Notes under the pieces: generated by a model | What the model saw: the letters and a program-made list of their open reading frames with translations, nothing else | Told to the model about the DNA's origin: nothing | Database searches by the model: none | Shown here: in pieces, positions 1 through 8,550 of the stretch | How the letters are laid out: every line of letters starts with the position of its first letter | How positions within the stretch are numbered: position 1 is the first letter of the stretch | Position numbers and translations under genes: made by a program | Assembly: GCA_945865815.1 (NCBI GenBank) | Contig: CAMBFR010000038.1 | Coordinates: forward strand, 1 to 33,527 | Reading direction: 5' to 3' | Origin: Candidatus Sulfopaludibacter sp. SbA3 | Lineage (GTDB): Bacteria > Acidobacteriota > Terriglobia > 20CM-2-55-15 | Length of the DNA: 33,527 nt

Positions 1-153
1 TAACCTCCAGTGCGGATGTGACGTTACGTCGACCCTGCCCTTCAGACCGGACATTTCATTTGCTACAGGCACCGGACAGATCATGTGCTACCGACACGCA
101 GAAAAGTATCTCTTGTTGGCTCGGAAGAGTTTCTGATAGCTTGCGCGCACATC

Positions 154-1422
154 ATGTCCACTCAAGCGAACGAGTCGAGTCACAAAATCAGTTGGTTGAA
201 ACGGATCGGGCCCGGGTTGATCGTGGCCGCAACGGGAGTCGGCGCGGGCGACGTCGTATCCGGAACGGTCGGCGGCGGTAACTACGGCCTCGTGTTGCTG
301 TGGGCCGTGGCATTCGGAGCATTCTTCAAATTCGTGCTGGCGGAAGGAATCGGACGCTGGCAGTTGGCGACCGGCGAGTCGATTCTTGAAGGCTGGGCCA
401 ATCACATGCACGCCGGAGTGAAGATCTATTTTGGAGTCTTCATCTGCCTCTGGAGCGTGACCGTAAGCGCAGCCCTGGCCAGCGCGTGCGGCCTGGGCAT
501 CGAAACCCTGACTGGTGGAGCCGTCGATCGTACAACTGGCGCAATAGCTCATTCCCTCATTGGTTTTGCGATTGTCTGGAGGGGCGGTTTTACCGGGTTC
601 GAGAAGATAATGAATGTGCTCACGTTCATCATGTTCGCGAGCATCATCCTGTGCGCCGCGTTTATCTTCCAGGATCCGTTAGGCACCTTGAAGGGTTTGA
701 CGGTTCCTACCATTCCACCGGGCTCCGGTGTGTATGTCCTTTCGATCCTCGGCGGGCTCGGAGGCACAATCACGCTGATGTCCTATAACTATTGGATGCG
801 CGAACAAGCGATCGCGGGACCCGCGTATCTGCGGTATATCCGGATCGATCTCGCTATTGCTTACTTCCTCACGGGACTGTTCGTGGCTGCGGTAATGGTC
901 ATCTCCAATCAGGCTTTCCATGTCGCCGGCGTGCAGGTGACCGACGCCGAAGCAGTCACCGGGATGGCCGGCAAGCTCGCGCAGACCCTGGGTCCGATCG
1001 GTTTTTATACTTATGCCATCGGTTTCTGGACGGCGGTGTTTACGTCGTTGCTGGGCGTGTGGCAGAGCATTCCGTACATCTTTGCGGACTACTACGGAGT
1101 CGTCCGGCGTTTTCCCGCCGATGTGCGAAAGGAAATCACAAAGGTCACGAGCACGCCTTATCGGATCGCGCTGACCTACATGACGCTCATGCCGATTCCG
1201 TTCGTGCTCCTGGGACGGCCGCTGCTTTTGATTGTGATCTACACGGTCGCGAGCAGCCTGTTCATTCCGTTTCTGGCTGCCACCGTTCTTTACCTGAACA
1301 ACCGCGTGAAATGGTCGAGTCCGATCCCGAGGAACAGCACGAGCACGAATATCGTGATCGTGATTGTTCTTCTCCTGTTCGCAACAGTGGGTGTCCTGGA
1401 GATTCGTGACGCGCTCAGGTAA
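154..1422 (+). CDS. Divergent Nramp-family divalent metal transporter
   Basis: This is an integral membrane protein of about 422 residues with the hydrophobic profile and length of the Nramp (MntH/SLC11) fold, a proton-coupled Mn2+/Fe2+ importer family. The N-terminal GPGLIVA segment aligns with Nramp TM1 and the GGLGGT segment with TM6. The two metal-binding motifs are altered: the usual DPGN of TM1 reads GAGD, and the usual MPHN of TM6 reads MSYN. Membership in the fold is therefore well supported, but the substrate is uncertain and may not be Mn2+ or Fe2+. The frame is open from a GTG at 85. I chose the ATG at 154 because the protein then starts just before the hydrophilic N-terminus usual for the family; no clear ribosome-binding site decides it. 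It converges on the serine hydrolase gene 10 bases downstream. Confidence 0.85.
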   Translation: MSTQANESSHKISWLKRIGPGLIVAATGVGAGDVVSGTVGGGNYGLVLLWAVAFGAFFKFVLAEGIGRWQLATGESILEGWANHMHAGVKIYFGVFICLWSVTVSAALASACGLGIETLTGGAVDRTTGAIAHSLIGFAIVWRGGFTGFEKIMNVLTFIMFASIILCAAFIFQDPLGTLKGLTVPTIPPGSGVYVLSILGGLGGTITLMSYNYWMREQAIAGPAYLRYIRIDLAIAYFLTGLFVAAVMVISNQAFHVAGVQVTDAEAVTGMAGKLAQTLGPIGFYTYAIGFWTAVFTSLLGVWQSIPYIFADYYGVVRRFPADVRKEITKVTSTPYRIALTYMTLMPIPFVLLGRPLLLIVIYTVASSLFIPFLAATVLYLNNRVKWSSPIPRNSTSTNIVIVIVLLLFATVGVLEIRDALR

Positions 1423-1431
1423 CGTTTAATG

Positions 1432-2478
1432 TCAGCGGTTCACCGCGGCTCTTGCTGAAACAGACGAAATCGGCTGGATGATGAAGTGCTCGACCATGTC
1501 GTAGACGCTGCGCCGATGGGTCTGCCGACCCTCACCGACGTCGCTGGATGAGGTTGTTACAACCACGAGGTCCAGGTCCGGCACGACGAAGATGTACTGT
1601 CCGCCGAATCCCCACGCATAGTAGGTTTGGTGCCCGCCCAGGTCGCGTACCCACCAGCCATAACCATAGAAACGATCGCTCTCGCGCCGCGACTGAGTAC
1701 GCGGCACCTTTGTCGCATCGACCCATCGCGCCGGAACAATTTGTTGATTGTTCGCGCGGCCCTTATTCAGATACATCTCTCCGAAGGACAGCATTTGCCG
1801 CGGCGTCATCAGCATGTCGTTGCCGCCAAAGAAAATGCCCTGAGGGTCTCGCGGCCATTGCGCCAGGCTGAAGCCCAGCGGTTTGGCAAGTGCTTCCTGG
1901 GCAAACTGCCAGGTGCTCTTGCCGGTCGCTTTGGTCAGGATTGCCGATAGCAGGTGGGTGTTTCCCGTGCTGTATTCCATTTCTGTCCCGGGCGCGCTGA
2001 CCAGCGGGCGCGAGAGCGCATGCCTCACCCAATTGCCGCTCAGGACCCACGCGCCATAGTTGCGATTGCTGGTCGTCTGGAGTCCGGACCGCATGGTGAG
2101 CAGGTCTTCAATGGTGATCTTCTGCCGGGTTGAATCCTTTTGCGCGGCCAGTTCCGGGAAATACGCTGAAATCGGCTGCTTCACGCCGGGGATGATCCCG
2201 CGTTCAATCGCAATTCCAACCAGCGCCGAAATCACACTCTTTGAAGCGGACTTGATGTTTGCAAGGCGCGTCGCCCGAGTTCCGTTGAAGTAGCGTTCGA
2301 CGACGACCTGGCCGCGCCAGCCGACCAGCAGGCTATGCATGCGCGGCAGATCGGTCGCCGCGTCGAGCGCGGCGTCGAGTTTGACTGTGGATTGAGCGCC
2401 GGCGGCCAGTGAAAGAGGCGCGGTTGAAAGAAATGCAATAAGAAGAATGAAGGACAGCCGTGGCCGCATCGAGGTCAT
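1432..2478 (-). CDS. Secreted serine hydrolase, class C beta-lactamase/PBP-like
   Basis: A 348-residue protein with a signal peptide (residues 1 to about 28, ending near AAGAQS) and a beta-lactamase-superfamily (PF00144) domain. The nucleophile motif SxxK is S77-A-S-K80, followed by the second motif in the form YSTGN at 169-173, and a C-terminal WGFGGQ block that stands in for the KTG/HxG motif. Members are esterases, D-aminopeptidases or peptidoglycan-related hydrolases as often as true beta-lactamases, so resistance should not be inferred. Its ATG overlaps the stop codon of the upstream gene as ATGA (2475-2478), so it is probably translationally coupled to it. An alternative start is the Met at residue 4. 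Confidence 0.88.
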   Translation of the reverse strand: MTSMRPRLSFILLIAFLSTAPLSLAAGAQSTVKLDAALDAATDLPRMHSLLVGWRGQVVVERYFNGTRATRLANIKSASKSVISALVGIAIERGIIPGVKQPISAYFPELAAQKDSTRQKITIEDLLTMRSGLQTTSNRNYGAWVLSGNWVRHALSRPLVSAPGTEMEYSTGNTHLLSAILTKATGKSTWQFAQEALAKPLGFSLAQWPRDPQGIFFGGNDMLMTPRQMLSFGEMYLNKGRANNQQIVPARWVDATKVPRTQSRRESDRFYGYGWWVRDLGGHQTYYAWGFGGQYIFVVPDLDLVVVTTSSSDVGEGRQTHRRSVYDMVEHFIIQPISSVSARAAVNR

Positions 2479-3608
2479 TGCGTGGGCCGGGATCTGGCCA
2501 GGATGTCCCGGTACAAATTGATTTCGCCGGAGTTAAAAGCCTTGATGAAATCCTCCATCGGGCAGATCAGCGTGGCAACCCTGCTGTCCCCCTGCGTGTA
2601 GGCTCTCACCAGCAGATTGTTGAATACTGTACGAATAAAAGTGCTGCTCGAATCCAGTGGAAGCTCTGCAACGTTCGTATAAAACCGGGTCCAGTCCGGA
2701 GCCTGTTGAAAGAGATACTGCTCGACATTCGAAACGTAGAACGTCGTTACCCTTGCGCTGTGATCCTTTGCGTACTGAGCAACCGACAGAAGCGTCTTGT
2801 CCCCCGCAAAATTTCCCACAAGCGGAACGATGAGGTTGTTCTGCTGCAGGCGCTTCAGGGCTTGAAAATTTTCTTCGGTGGCCAGATAGCCGTGGTTAAG
2901 GCCGTTCCTGTCGGTCGCGCCCAGCAATTGCCAGAACGTCGGGTCTCCGGGTCTGCGGCGCCGTCCGGGAATGTAGGAGTAGGTGATATCCGGTCCGCCC
3001 TGGAAAAAGGCGTCCAAAATGTAATCCAGGCTCTTGTGGTCCTCGGGCGTCAACTCAAACCCATGATGCACCGTGAGGTGTTCTTTGATGACGCGCAGGT
3101 TTTCTTCGAAAAGAAGCGGGTCCCGTCCGACACGGCGGAACGCCGAGATCAAATCGCCTGGCGTGTCTTCTGTATAGGCATCCTCCGGCCGCGGCCGGGA
3201 GAAGAGCCGCGAAAAAAAATCGGCTCGATCCGCGGAAAGCTCGACGATGGCCTTGTACATGAGGTGCTGAATCATGTTCTGCCGGCGGATATCGACAATG
3301 AACGCGATCTTCGGCTGCAGCGCCACAATGTAGGTGAAATTCTGCTCGGGGCCGACGCCGACATATACGCCGCCCGCCGCGATGTTTCTTTGCAACTCCG
3401 GAATCACGACCTGAAGCGTTGTTTCGTTGGAGACGAAATTGTCGGACCGGAAGGACCCGCCGGGCTCCGAAAAGTCGGTGATCATGTGCCAGAATTCGGC
3501 GTCGCTTATCTGTTGGGGAATGTCCTGCGCCGGGGCGAAGGGCGAGAACGTGGCGGCCAGAAACAGCGTCGTGGCCATTACCAGGAAGCGATGTCGAAGT
3601 CTCGGCAT
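2475..3608 (-). CDS. Secreted protein with methyltransferase-like Rossmann segment, unknown function
   Basis: A 377-residue protein starting at an ATG preceded by a strong GGAAGGAG ribosome-binding site. The frame is open further upstream to 3821, but that extension runs across the divergent promoter region and lacks a start signal. The N-terminus is a signal peptide (about residues 1-27, ending AQD). Around residues 75-105 there is a glycine-containing strand-turn (YVGVGPEQN) followed by FIVDIR, which resembles motifs I and II of class I SAM-dependent methyltransferases. A cytoplasmic cofactor enzyme would be odd behind a signal peptide, so activity is doubtful. I recognise the general family, which has no assigned function. 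It is translationally coupled to the serine hydrolase downstream, which suggests a shared envelope role. Confidence 0.8.
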   Translation of the reverse strand: MPRLRHRFLVMATTLFLAATFSPFAPAQDIPQQISDAEFWHMITDFSEPGGSFRSDNFVSNETTLQVVIPELQRNIAAGGVYVGVGPEQNFTYIVALQPKIAFIVDIRRQNMIQHLMYKAIVELSADRADFFSRLFSRPRPEDAYTEDTPGDLISAFRRVGRDPLLFEENLRVIKEHLTVHHGFELTPEDHKSLDYILDAFFQGGPDITYSYIPGRRRRPGDPTFWQLLGATDRNGLNHGYLATEENFQALKRLQQNNLIVPLVGNFAGDKTLLSVAQYAKDHSARVTTFYVSNVEQYLFQQAPDWTRFYTNVAELPLDSSSTFIRTVFNNLLVRAYTQGDSRVATLICPMEDFIKAFNSGEINLYRDILARSRPTQ

Positions 3609-3790
3609 TAATGTCTCCTTCCGGTTTCCCATTCTGACTTGACTCGCTTCCGGTGGCAAGCAAACCCTGAGCAAAGCAGGCCTCCAAAGTAGTTTTGGCC
3701 AGGATAGGGGAACGTGGTATTCTTCGCGGCCAGGATCATAGCCAGCTAACCCAAATAGATTCACAATTCCCAGATCAGGAGCCAATTCCA

Positions 3791-4699
3791 ATGGAAAGAA
3801 TGAAAGCGACCGATTTCCCACAAGAAGTTCTCAGCCTTTTCGACCGATACGTTCACGGTGGAATCAGCCGCCGCGAATTCATTGACGGCGCGGGAAAATT
3901 TACCGTCGGCGGCCTGACCGGCGCGGCAATTTTCGAAGCGCTAGCTCCGAACTATGCGTGGTCACAGCAGGTGCCTGCAAGCGACCGGCGAATCCGAGTC
4001 GAGAAGATCACGTATCCGTCGCCCCAGGGTTCGGGCACCATGGGCGGATTACTTGCGCGTCCCGCGCAGGGAACCCGGTTCCCCGCCGTCGTTGTCGTTC
4101 ACGAAAATCGAGGCTTGAATCCGTATCAGGAAGACGTCGTACGCCGTTTTGCCGCCGCCGGATTCATTGCTTTCGGACCGGACGCTCTCCATCCTCTTGG
4201 AGGATATCCGGCCAGTTCCGCATACGACGCGGTCAACGATGCGAAAGCCACCGAAATGCAGCGAACGCTCGACCCCCGGAAAGTTACCGAAGACTTTGTA
4301 GCCGCCGCGAACTTCATGAGAACGCATCCGCAGTCCAACGGCAAAGTAGCCGCAACCGGCTTCTGCTTCGGCGGCGGTATGGCAAACACCCTGGCCGTAC
4401 GGATTCCGGAACTTGCCGCGTCGGCTCCGTATTACGGCAACCAGCCCGCCGCTGCCGACGTTCCGAAGATCAAGGCCACGATGTTGATTCACTACGCGGA
4501 GACCGATGAGCGCATCAATGCCGGCTGGCCGGCGTATGAAGCCGCGCTCAAGGCCGCAGGCGTGAAGTATGAAGCCCACATCTATCCGGGCACGCAGCAC
4601 GGGTTCCACAACGACACGACGCCACGCTACAACGAACTCGCCGCCAAACTTTCGTGGCAGCGGACTGTGGATCTGTTCACCAGAACGACCAAAGCGTAG
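3791..4699 (+). CDS. Exported dienelactone hydrolase family protein
   Basis: A 302-residue alpha/beta hydrolase. The N-terminal region carries a twin-arginine-like signal (SRREF at 26-30, then a Gly/Ala-rich hydrophobic stretch to about residue 52), so export by Tat is likely. The catalytic triad of the dienelactone hydrolase family is visible: nucleophile Cys192 in GFCFGG, Asp239 in ETDE, and His270 in TQHGFH. Family members hydrolyse dienelactones in chloroaromatic degradation, but many Tat-exported homologues act on unknown esters or lactones. It is divergent from the secreted pair on the minus strand (about 180 bases between starts), so both may share a control region. The frame is open from 3695; I chose the ATG at 3791, where the family N-terminus begins. 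A hairpin follows the stop. Confidence 0.9.
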   Translation: MERMKATDFPQEVLSLFDRYVHGGISRREFIDGAGKFTVGGLTGAAIFEALAPNYAWSQQVPASDRRIRVEKITYPSPQGSGTMGGLLARPAQGTRFPAVVVVHENRGLNPYQEDVVRRFAAAGFIAFGPDALHPLGGYPASSAYDAVNDAKATEMQRTLDPRKVTEDFVAAANFMRTHPQSNGKVAATGFCFGGGMANTLAVRIPELAASAPYYGNQPAAADVPKIKATMLIHYAETDERINAGWPAYEAALKAAGVKYEAHIYPGTQHGFHNDTTPRYNELAAKLSWQRTVDLFTRTTKA

Positions 4700-4714
4700 G
4701 ACCTTCACCTCTGA

Positions 4715-4746
4715 CCGCGGGGCTGCTAATTAATAAAGCCCCGCGG
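4715..4746. terminator. Perfect 10-bp GC-rich hairpin between dienelactone hydrolase and histidine phosphatase genes
   Basis: CCGCGGGGCT at 4715-4724 pairs perfectly with AGCCCCGCGG at 4737-4746 across a 12-base AT-rich loop. It begins 16 bases after the hydrolase stop. There is no T-run on either strand, so it is either a factor-assisted terminator or an mRNA-stabilising hairpin. It also sits just upstream of the next start codon (4765), where it could affect translation. Confidence 0.6.
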
Positions 4747-4764
4747 CCGCCCCTCCTGTTCTGA

Positions 4765-5364
4765 ATGACCACGTTTTATCTGATTCGTCACGGCAGTACG
4801 GATTTTATCGGCAAGGTGCTCGTCGGCCGAATGCCTGGAATCCATCTCAATGCCGAAGGACGCAATCAGGCCGCCCGTCTGGCAGAACGCTTTAGCGGAA
4901 TTCCGATCTCCCGAATCTTCAGCAGCCCAATTGAACGCGCGCTGGAAACGGCCGAGCCGCTCAGCAGGGAATTGGGCATCGCGGTCCGAATCGCCGAGGA
5001 AATCTCCGAAGTCGAGTACGGCGAATGGACGGGACGCGCGGTTTCGGACCTTGTCGATGACCCCGCCTGGCAACGCTACAGCTCGTTTCGAACAGGCGCG
5101 CACGTTCCCGGCGGAGAGAGTGTCCTGGAACTCCAGAATCGTTTGGCCGGCTGGATGGAGACGACGCGGCGCGCCCACCCGGAGGAACGGATCGCCGTCG
5201 TGAGCCACGCGGACCCGATCCGGGCGGCGCTCGCGCACTACATCGGCCTGCACCTGGATATGTTTCACCGGGTCGAGATCAGTCCCGCTTCCGTGTCCGT
5301 TGTTCAGGTAACCGACGCGGGCTCGTCTGTACTCACGTTGAACAATTCGGAACTGTTGCCGTAA
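4765..5364 (+). CDS. Histidine phosphatase family protein (phosphoglycerate mutase-like)
   Basis: A 199-residue cytoplasmic protein of the histidine phosphatase superfamily. The phosphohistidine motif is R8-H9-G10 near the N-terminus, the acid residue lies in the VEYGEW block at about 83-88, and the second catalytic histidine is H148 in VVSHAD. Length and motif spacing fit the GpmB/CobC-like branch, which includes broad-specificity phosphatases, alpha-ribazole phosphatase and a few cofactor-dependent mutases. No cobalamin genes lie nearby, so CobC function is not supported. The start ATG is clear but lacks a good ribosome-binding site; a strong hairpin ends 18 bases upstream. Confidence 0.9.
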   Translation: MTTFYLIRHGSTDFIGKVLVGRMPGIHLNAEGRNQAARLAERFSGIPISRIFSSPIERALETAEPLSRELGIAVRIAEEISEVEYGEWTGRAVSDLVDDPAWQRYSSFRTGAHVPGGESVLELQNRLAGWMETTRRAHPEERIAVVSHADPIRAALAHYIGLHLDMFHRVEISPASVSVVQVTDAGSSVLTLNNSELLP

Positions 5365-5515
5365 GCGGGGGCTGGTCCTTTTTCCAGTCGTATTCGATGC
5401 CATCGCACTGCGTGAAGCCGCCGAGTGCGAACGCCAGAAACACCTTCTCTCCTCAAACCAGATCATGATGAGTGGGGCCCGGCGATTCACCTTGCCCGGT
5501 TGAGTTGCCGATCGA

Positions 5516-5983
5516 TTACTTTTGCTCCGCGGGCGTGCTGGCCGCAGGCCCCATGCCAACGATTTGCAGTACGCATTCCTCGTCTTTGGCGCCGTCGTAG
5601 TGAATTTCTTTCGCGAAATGAGTGACGAAACTGCCTGCCGGGGCCGGTTTGAATCCGGCCGGATCATACTTCGCGCCGGTATTGACCCACCAGGTTCCCG
5701 AGATCACCGTGATAAACCGGTCGTTCGGATGGAAATGTGGACGGCTGTTGTGATTCGGCAGCCACTTCTGAAGAACCACATAAAGACCGGGCTTGGTGGG
5801 ATCACCCACGAGCACTGCGGTTTCAGAACCGGCCGCGACATTGCGAACCCATTTGATGTCTTTCGGAAGCTGTATGTTGATTGCCTTCGGATTGAGCTCC
5901 TGGGCTCCCGCAGATCCGACGAACATCATGGCAGCGATCAATACCACGCGAATTACCTGCTGTGCGGTCAGGAAACGAAGCAT
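5516..5983 (-). CDS. Secreted single-domain cupin protein
   Basis: A 155-residue protein with an N-terminal signal peptide (residues 1 to about 28, ending SAGAQE) and one cupin beta-barrel. The metal-binding His pair is visible in RPHFHPND at about residues 82-89, with a later His in VTHFAKEIHYDG. Secreted cupins of this type are common in Acidobacteriota and Bacteroidota; their substrates are mostly unknown. The gene stands alone, converging with the histidine phosphatase gene across a 150-base gap in which I see no gene. The start ATG is preceded by GGAGGG. Confidence 0.85.
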   Translation of the reverse strand: MLRFLTAQQVIRVVLIAAMMFVGSAGAQELNPKAINIQLPKDIKWVRNVAAGSETAVLVGDPTKPGLYVVLQKWLPNHNSRPHFHPNDRFITVISGTWWVNTGAKYDPAGFKPAPAGSFVTHFAKEIHYDGAKDEECVLQIVGMGPAASTPAEQK

Positions 5984-6100
5984 GCGCCCTCCTAATTTGT
6001 GGTCAGGACAGTTCTAGCCGCCGGTAGGGTAATACGTGGGGTTCTCAAGGTCAATCACGGGAGATCTGGGGCAGTGGCGTCTTTCGGATTTGGCGATCAA

Positions 6101-6150
6101 ATTCCCCTCCTGTTTTAGGAGGGGTGGCGCGAAGCGCCGGGGTGGTATTG
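6101..6150 (+). repeat. Dispersed CCCCTCCT repeat element, copy 1
   Basis: This copy carries an inverted repeat, CCCCTCCTG then TTTTAGGAGGGG, followed by a second palindrome GGCGCGAAGCGCC and a GGGGTGGT right end. The first 19 bases (6101-6119) are identical to 33382-33400, and the core matches the reverse strand of 28558-28582. It lies in the 220-base gap downstream of the DUF5916 gene and upstream of the cupin gene; the remainder of that gap shows no gene. The structure suggests a small non-coding dispersed repeat that folds as RNA or hairpin DNA. Confidence 0.7.
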
Positions 6151-6206
6151 AAGGTCGAAAGAATCTTTGCTTTCCCTCCTGGCACTCCCCAGATCCCCAG
6201 GGGGGC

Positions 6207-8435
6207 TTAAAACCGGTGCGTATAGATAATCTTGCTCGCCACGCGGCGGTCGACGGTGTCGAACCTGTCGAACTGCCTGTTCTCCTGCCAGTTGTGGTTA
6301 TACACAAAATACAGGTCATTGCCGGGACGCAGGATCCATCGGAACCTGCTCTGCCAGCCAAGCATCCCACTGACCGAGTCATACTGGAAGCTGTTCGTGA
6401 ATGAGACCCAGGGCCCGAACTGGTTATCCGTCGTCAGGCGATACAGCCGCGTGGAAAACTTTCCTTCCTTCAGTTCGATTCGGTTGAACTCGGAATTCAC
6501 GGAAAAAATCATTCCCCGCCGCGGCCGGACTCCCACGTTCACGTTCAGCTGCCGCCGTTTGCCCGAGTAGAAATTGCCGGTTTCGCCCGACACATCCAGC
6601 GCGACGATGCGGCGGTTTGCCGTGCGTCCCTGAAGGCGGAAGCGGGTGAAGTCGTAGGCATTGCCTGCCCGAAGCGACACTCCCGGGTAGATGTTAAAGG
6701 GCCGTTCGAGATATTCGTGTACCGGGGTGATCCGGAAGTCGAAGTTGTCCTGTGACTGCAGGTTCATGTTCAGGGCAGTGATCTCGACGTTACGAGTCAA
6801 AAGTCGTCCGTCTGCAGGACCGGTAAGGGCGTCGGCGTTGAATCCGGTGGCCCACTGGCGCAGCCAACGCACATTGCGCGGCCGCGGCGCGAACCGGAAA
6901 TCGCCGGCATAGCGCCGGTAGCCCGTGCGGAGAGTGAATCCGACGCCGGGATTGTAATTCTTCTGCACCTCCCGGATCGAGACGCTCGCGTCGTACCGGT
7001 CGTTCGGATAATCGATCGCCGCTCCAAAGGCTGAACTCTTGCCGGTGTCGAACGGATTCGAGGTGTGCAGGTAAAAACCGGACGTTTCAATGTTCCGATT
7101 CCCGCGGAACCGGTTCGTCGAAAGCCGGTAGTCGATTCCTTCTGTGTACCGGGCATCGGTTGTCCCGCCGCGGGAATCGCGTCGCGTGAACAAGGTACCT
7201 ACATACGATTGCGCCAGTATTCGCCGCTTGACCCGGAACACCGTGAAATCCTCGCCGATAGCGTCGGCTTCCTCACCCGTACGGACGTGCAACACGCCAA
7301 TGTCCTGTCTTCCGGCCTGGCCCGTTATCTTTGTGCCGAAATCGATTTTCTGGGGAACGCCATTCGCCTTCAGGCCGATCTGCCGTGTGAAGAAGGGCAC
7401 GATCGCCGTGTTATTGCCCTGCTGATTGAAGCCTCCACCACCTGAACTGATGAAGTCGAAGAACGAAGCGCCTTCGACGAAGAAGCTGCGCCTCTCGGGA
7501 AAGAACAGTGAAAAGCGGGTGAGGTTCACCTGGCGCTGATCCACTTCGGTCTGCGCAAAGTCGGTATTGAGCGTGAAATTCGCGCGAAGCCGCGGCGTCA
7601 GGCTGTAGACGACGTCAAGGCCGGCGTCGGAGTCTCGTTGCCACTTATTGTTGTTCTGCCCGGGCGAGTCGACGAATGAAGCCCGCACGTATGGCTTGAG
7701 GTCCAGGCCGATACCCTGGCCGATATCGGTGATACCCGTCACCAGTCCGGAATTCGCGAACCGGTTCAAACCCTGGTTGTAGTTCCAGCCCGTCCAGAGG
7801 CTCTCTTCGTTCTTTCTGCGGACAGTGCGCTGAAAGTTGATGCCCCACGCGGTTACGTTCGGATTGAAGTTCAGCGTGCGGAAGGGAATGTCGATCTCGA
7901 TTGTCCAGCCGATCTCATTTCGCACAACGCTGGCGTTCCAGATACCGTCCCACTCGCGATTTATCTGTGACGTTGCGTTCTTCAGCGAGTCGCCCATCGC
8001 GCCAGCCGGGTTCATCTCAAAGAAGTACCCGTTTTGCTGGTCGCCGAACGGATCGATTACCCACATGAAGCGGTCATCCGAGCTCAGGAACTCGTCGCGC
8101 TTCGCTGTGTTGCCCAGCAGCCTGTCGGGCTCCGAGTCGTAGTTGGTGACGCCCATGTAAAAGTGTTCGCGGTTGTAAACGATGCGAACCTCCGTCCGCT
8201 CGGTCGGCGGCTCGCCGTTGCGCGGATCCTGTTGAACGAAGTCCGCGGCGGGTACGGCGCGCTGCCAGAAAGGCTCGTCGAGCCGGCCATCGATGTTGAC
8301 GCGTTCGTCGGCATTAATGCGCAGGGCCTCCATGGTCCGCCGTTCGGTGGACACAATCGGAGTGGTCGCTAATTGGGCGTGAACTGTAGTCGTTGTGAAC
8401 ACAAGTGTGGCGAGCAAACAGAGTCTCTTGATCAT
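6207..8435 (-). CDS. DUF5916 domain-containing outer-surface protein with CBM9-like domain
   Basis: A 742-residue exported protein. After a signal peptide (residues 1 to about 20, ending VHAQ) comes a carbohydrate-binding-family-9-like domain (about 30-220) with the typical INIDG-like NIDGRLDEPFWQRA opening, then a long C-terminal region rich in alternating aromatic and polar strands that ends in Phe (YTHRF). That ending is typical of outer-membrane beta-barrels. DUF5916 proteins are common in Acidobacteriota, Bacteroidota and Gemmatimonadota and have no proven function; a role at the outer membrane is inferred. I chose the ATG at 8435, which has GGAAGG just upstream, over a TTG at 8450. It is divergent from the cytochrome peroxidase gene. 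Confidence 0.9.
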   Translation of the reverse strand: MIKRLCLLATLVFTTTTVHAQLATTPIVSTERRTMEALRINADERVNIDGRLDEPFWQRAVPAADFVQQDPRNGEPPTERTEVRIVYNREHFYMGVTNYDSEPDRLLGNTAKRDEFLSSDDRFMWVIDPFGDQQNGYFFEMNPAGAMGDSLKNATSQINREWDGIWNASVVRNEIGWTIEIDIPFRTLNFNPNVTAWGINFQRTVRRKNEESLWTGWNYNQGLNRFANSGLVTGITDIGQGIGLDLKPYVRASFVDSPGQNNNKWQRDSDAGLDVVYSLTPRLRANFTLNTDFAQTEVDQRQVNLTRFSLFFPERRSFFVEGASFFDFISSGGGGFNQQGNNTAIVPFFTRQIGLKANGVPQKIDFGTKITGQAGRQDIGVLHVRTGEEADAIGEDFTVFRVKRRILAQSYVGTLFTRRDSRGGTTDARYTEGIDYRLSTNRFRGNRNIETSGFYLHTSNPFDTGKSSAFGAAIDYPNDRYDASVSIREVQKNYNPGVGFTLRTGYRRYAGDFRFAPRPRNVRWLRQWATGFNADALTGPADGRLLTRNVEITALNMNLQSQDNFDFRITPVHEYLERPFNIYPGVSLRAGNAYDFTRFRLQGRTANRRIVALDVSGETGNFYSGKRRQLNVNVGVRPRRGMIFSVNSEFNRIELKEGKFSTRLYRLTTDNQFGPWVSFTNSFQYDSVSGMLGWQSRFRWILRPGNDLYFVYNHNWQENRQFDRFDTVDRRVASKIIYTHRF

Positions 8436-8550
8436 GGACCTTCCAAGCAAAGTAGAGTTACAAACAATGGATTCTAATATTAGACCACTACCCCGGGTTG
8501 GGCTTTCATTCCCTTGAGATCCCGGCTAAAGACAGTTACGCTCTTCACCC

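Noticed and set aside
1432-2478. Antibiotic resistance beta-lactamase
   Set aside because: Motifs fit the general serine hydrolase family and nothing in the sequence or context indicates antibiotic hydrolysis.
2460-3611. A 383-codon open frame on the plus strand
   Set aside because: It is antisense to the secreted Rossmann-type protein, which has a signal peptide and strong ribosome-binding site.
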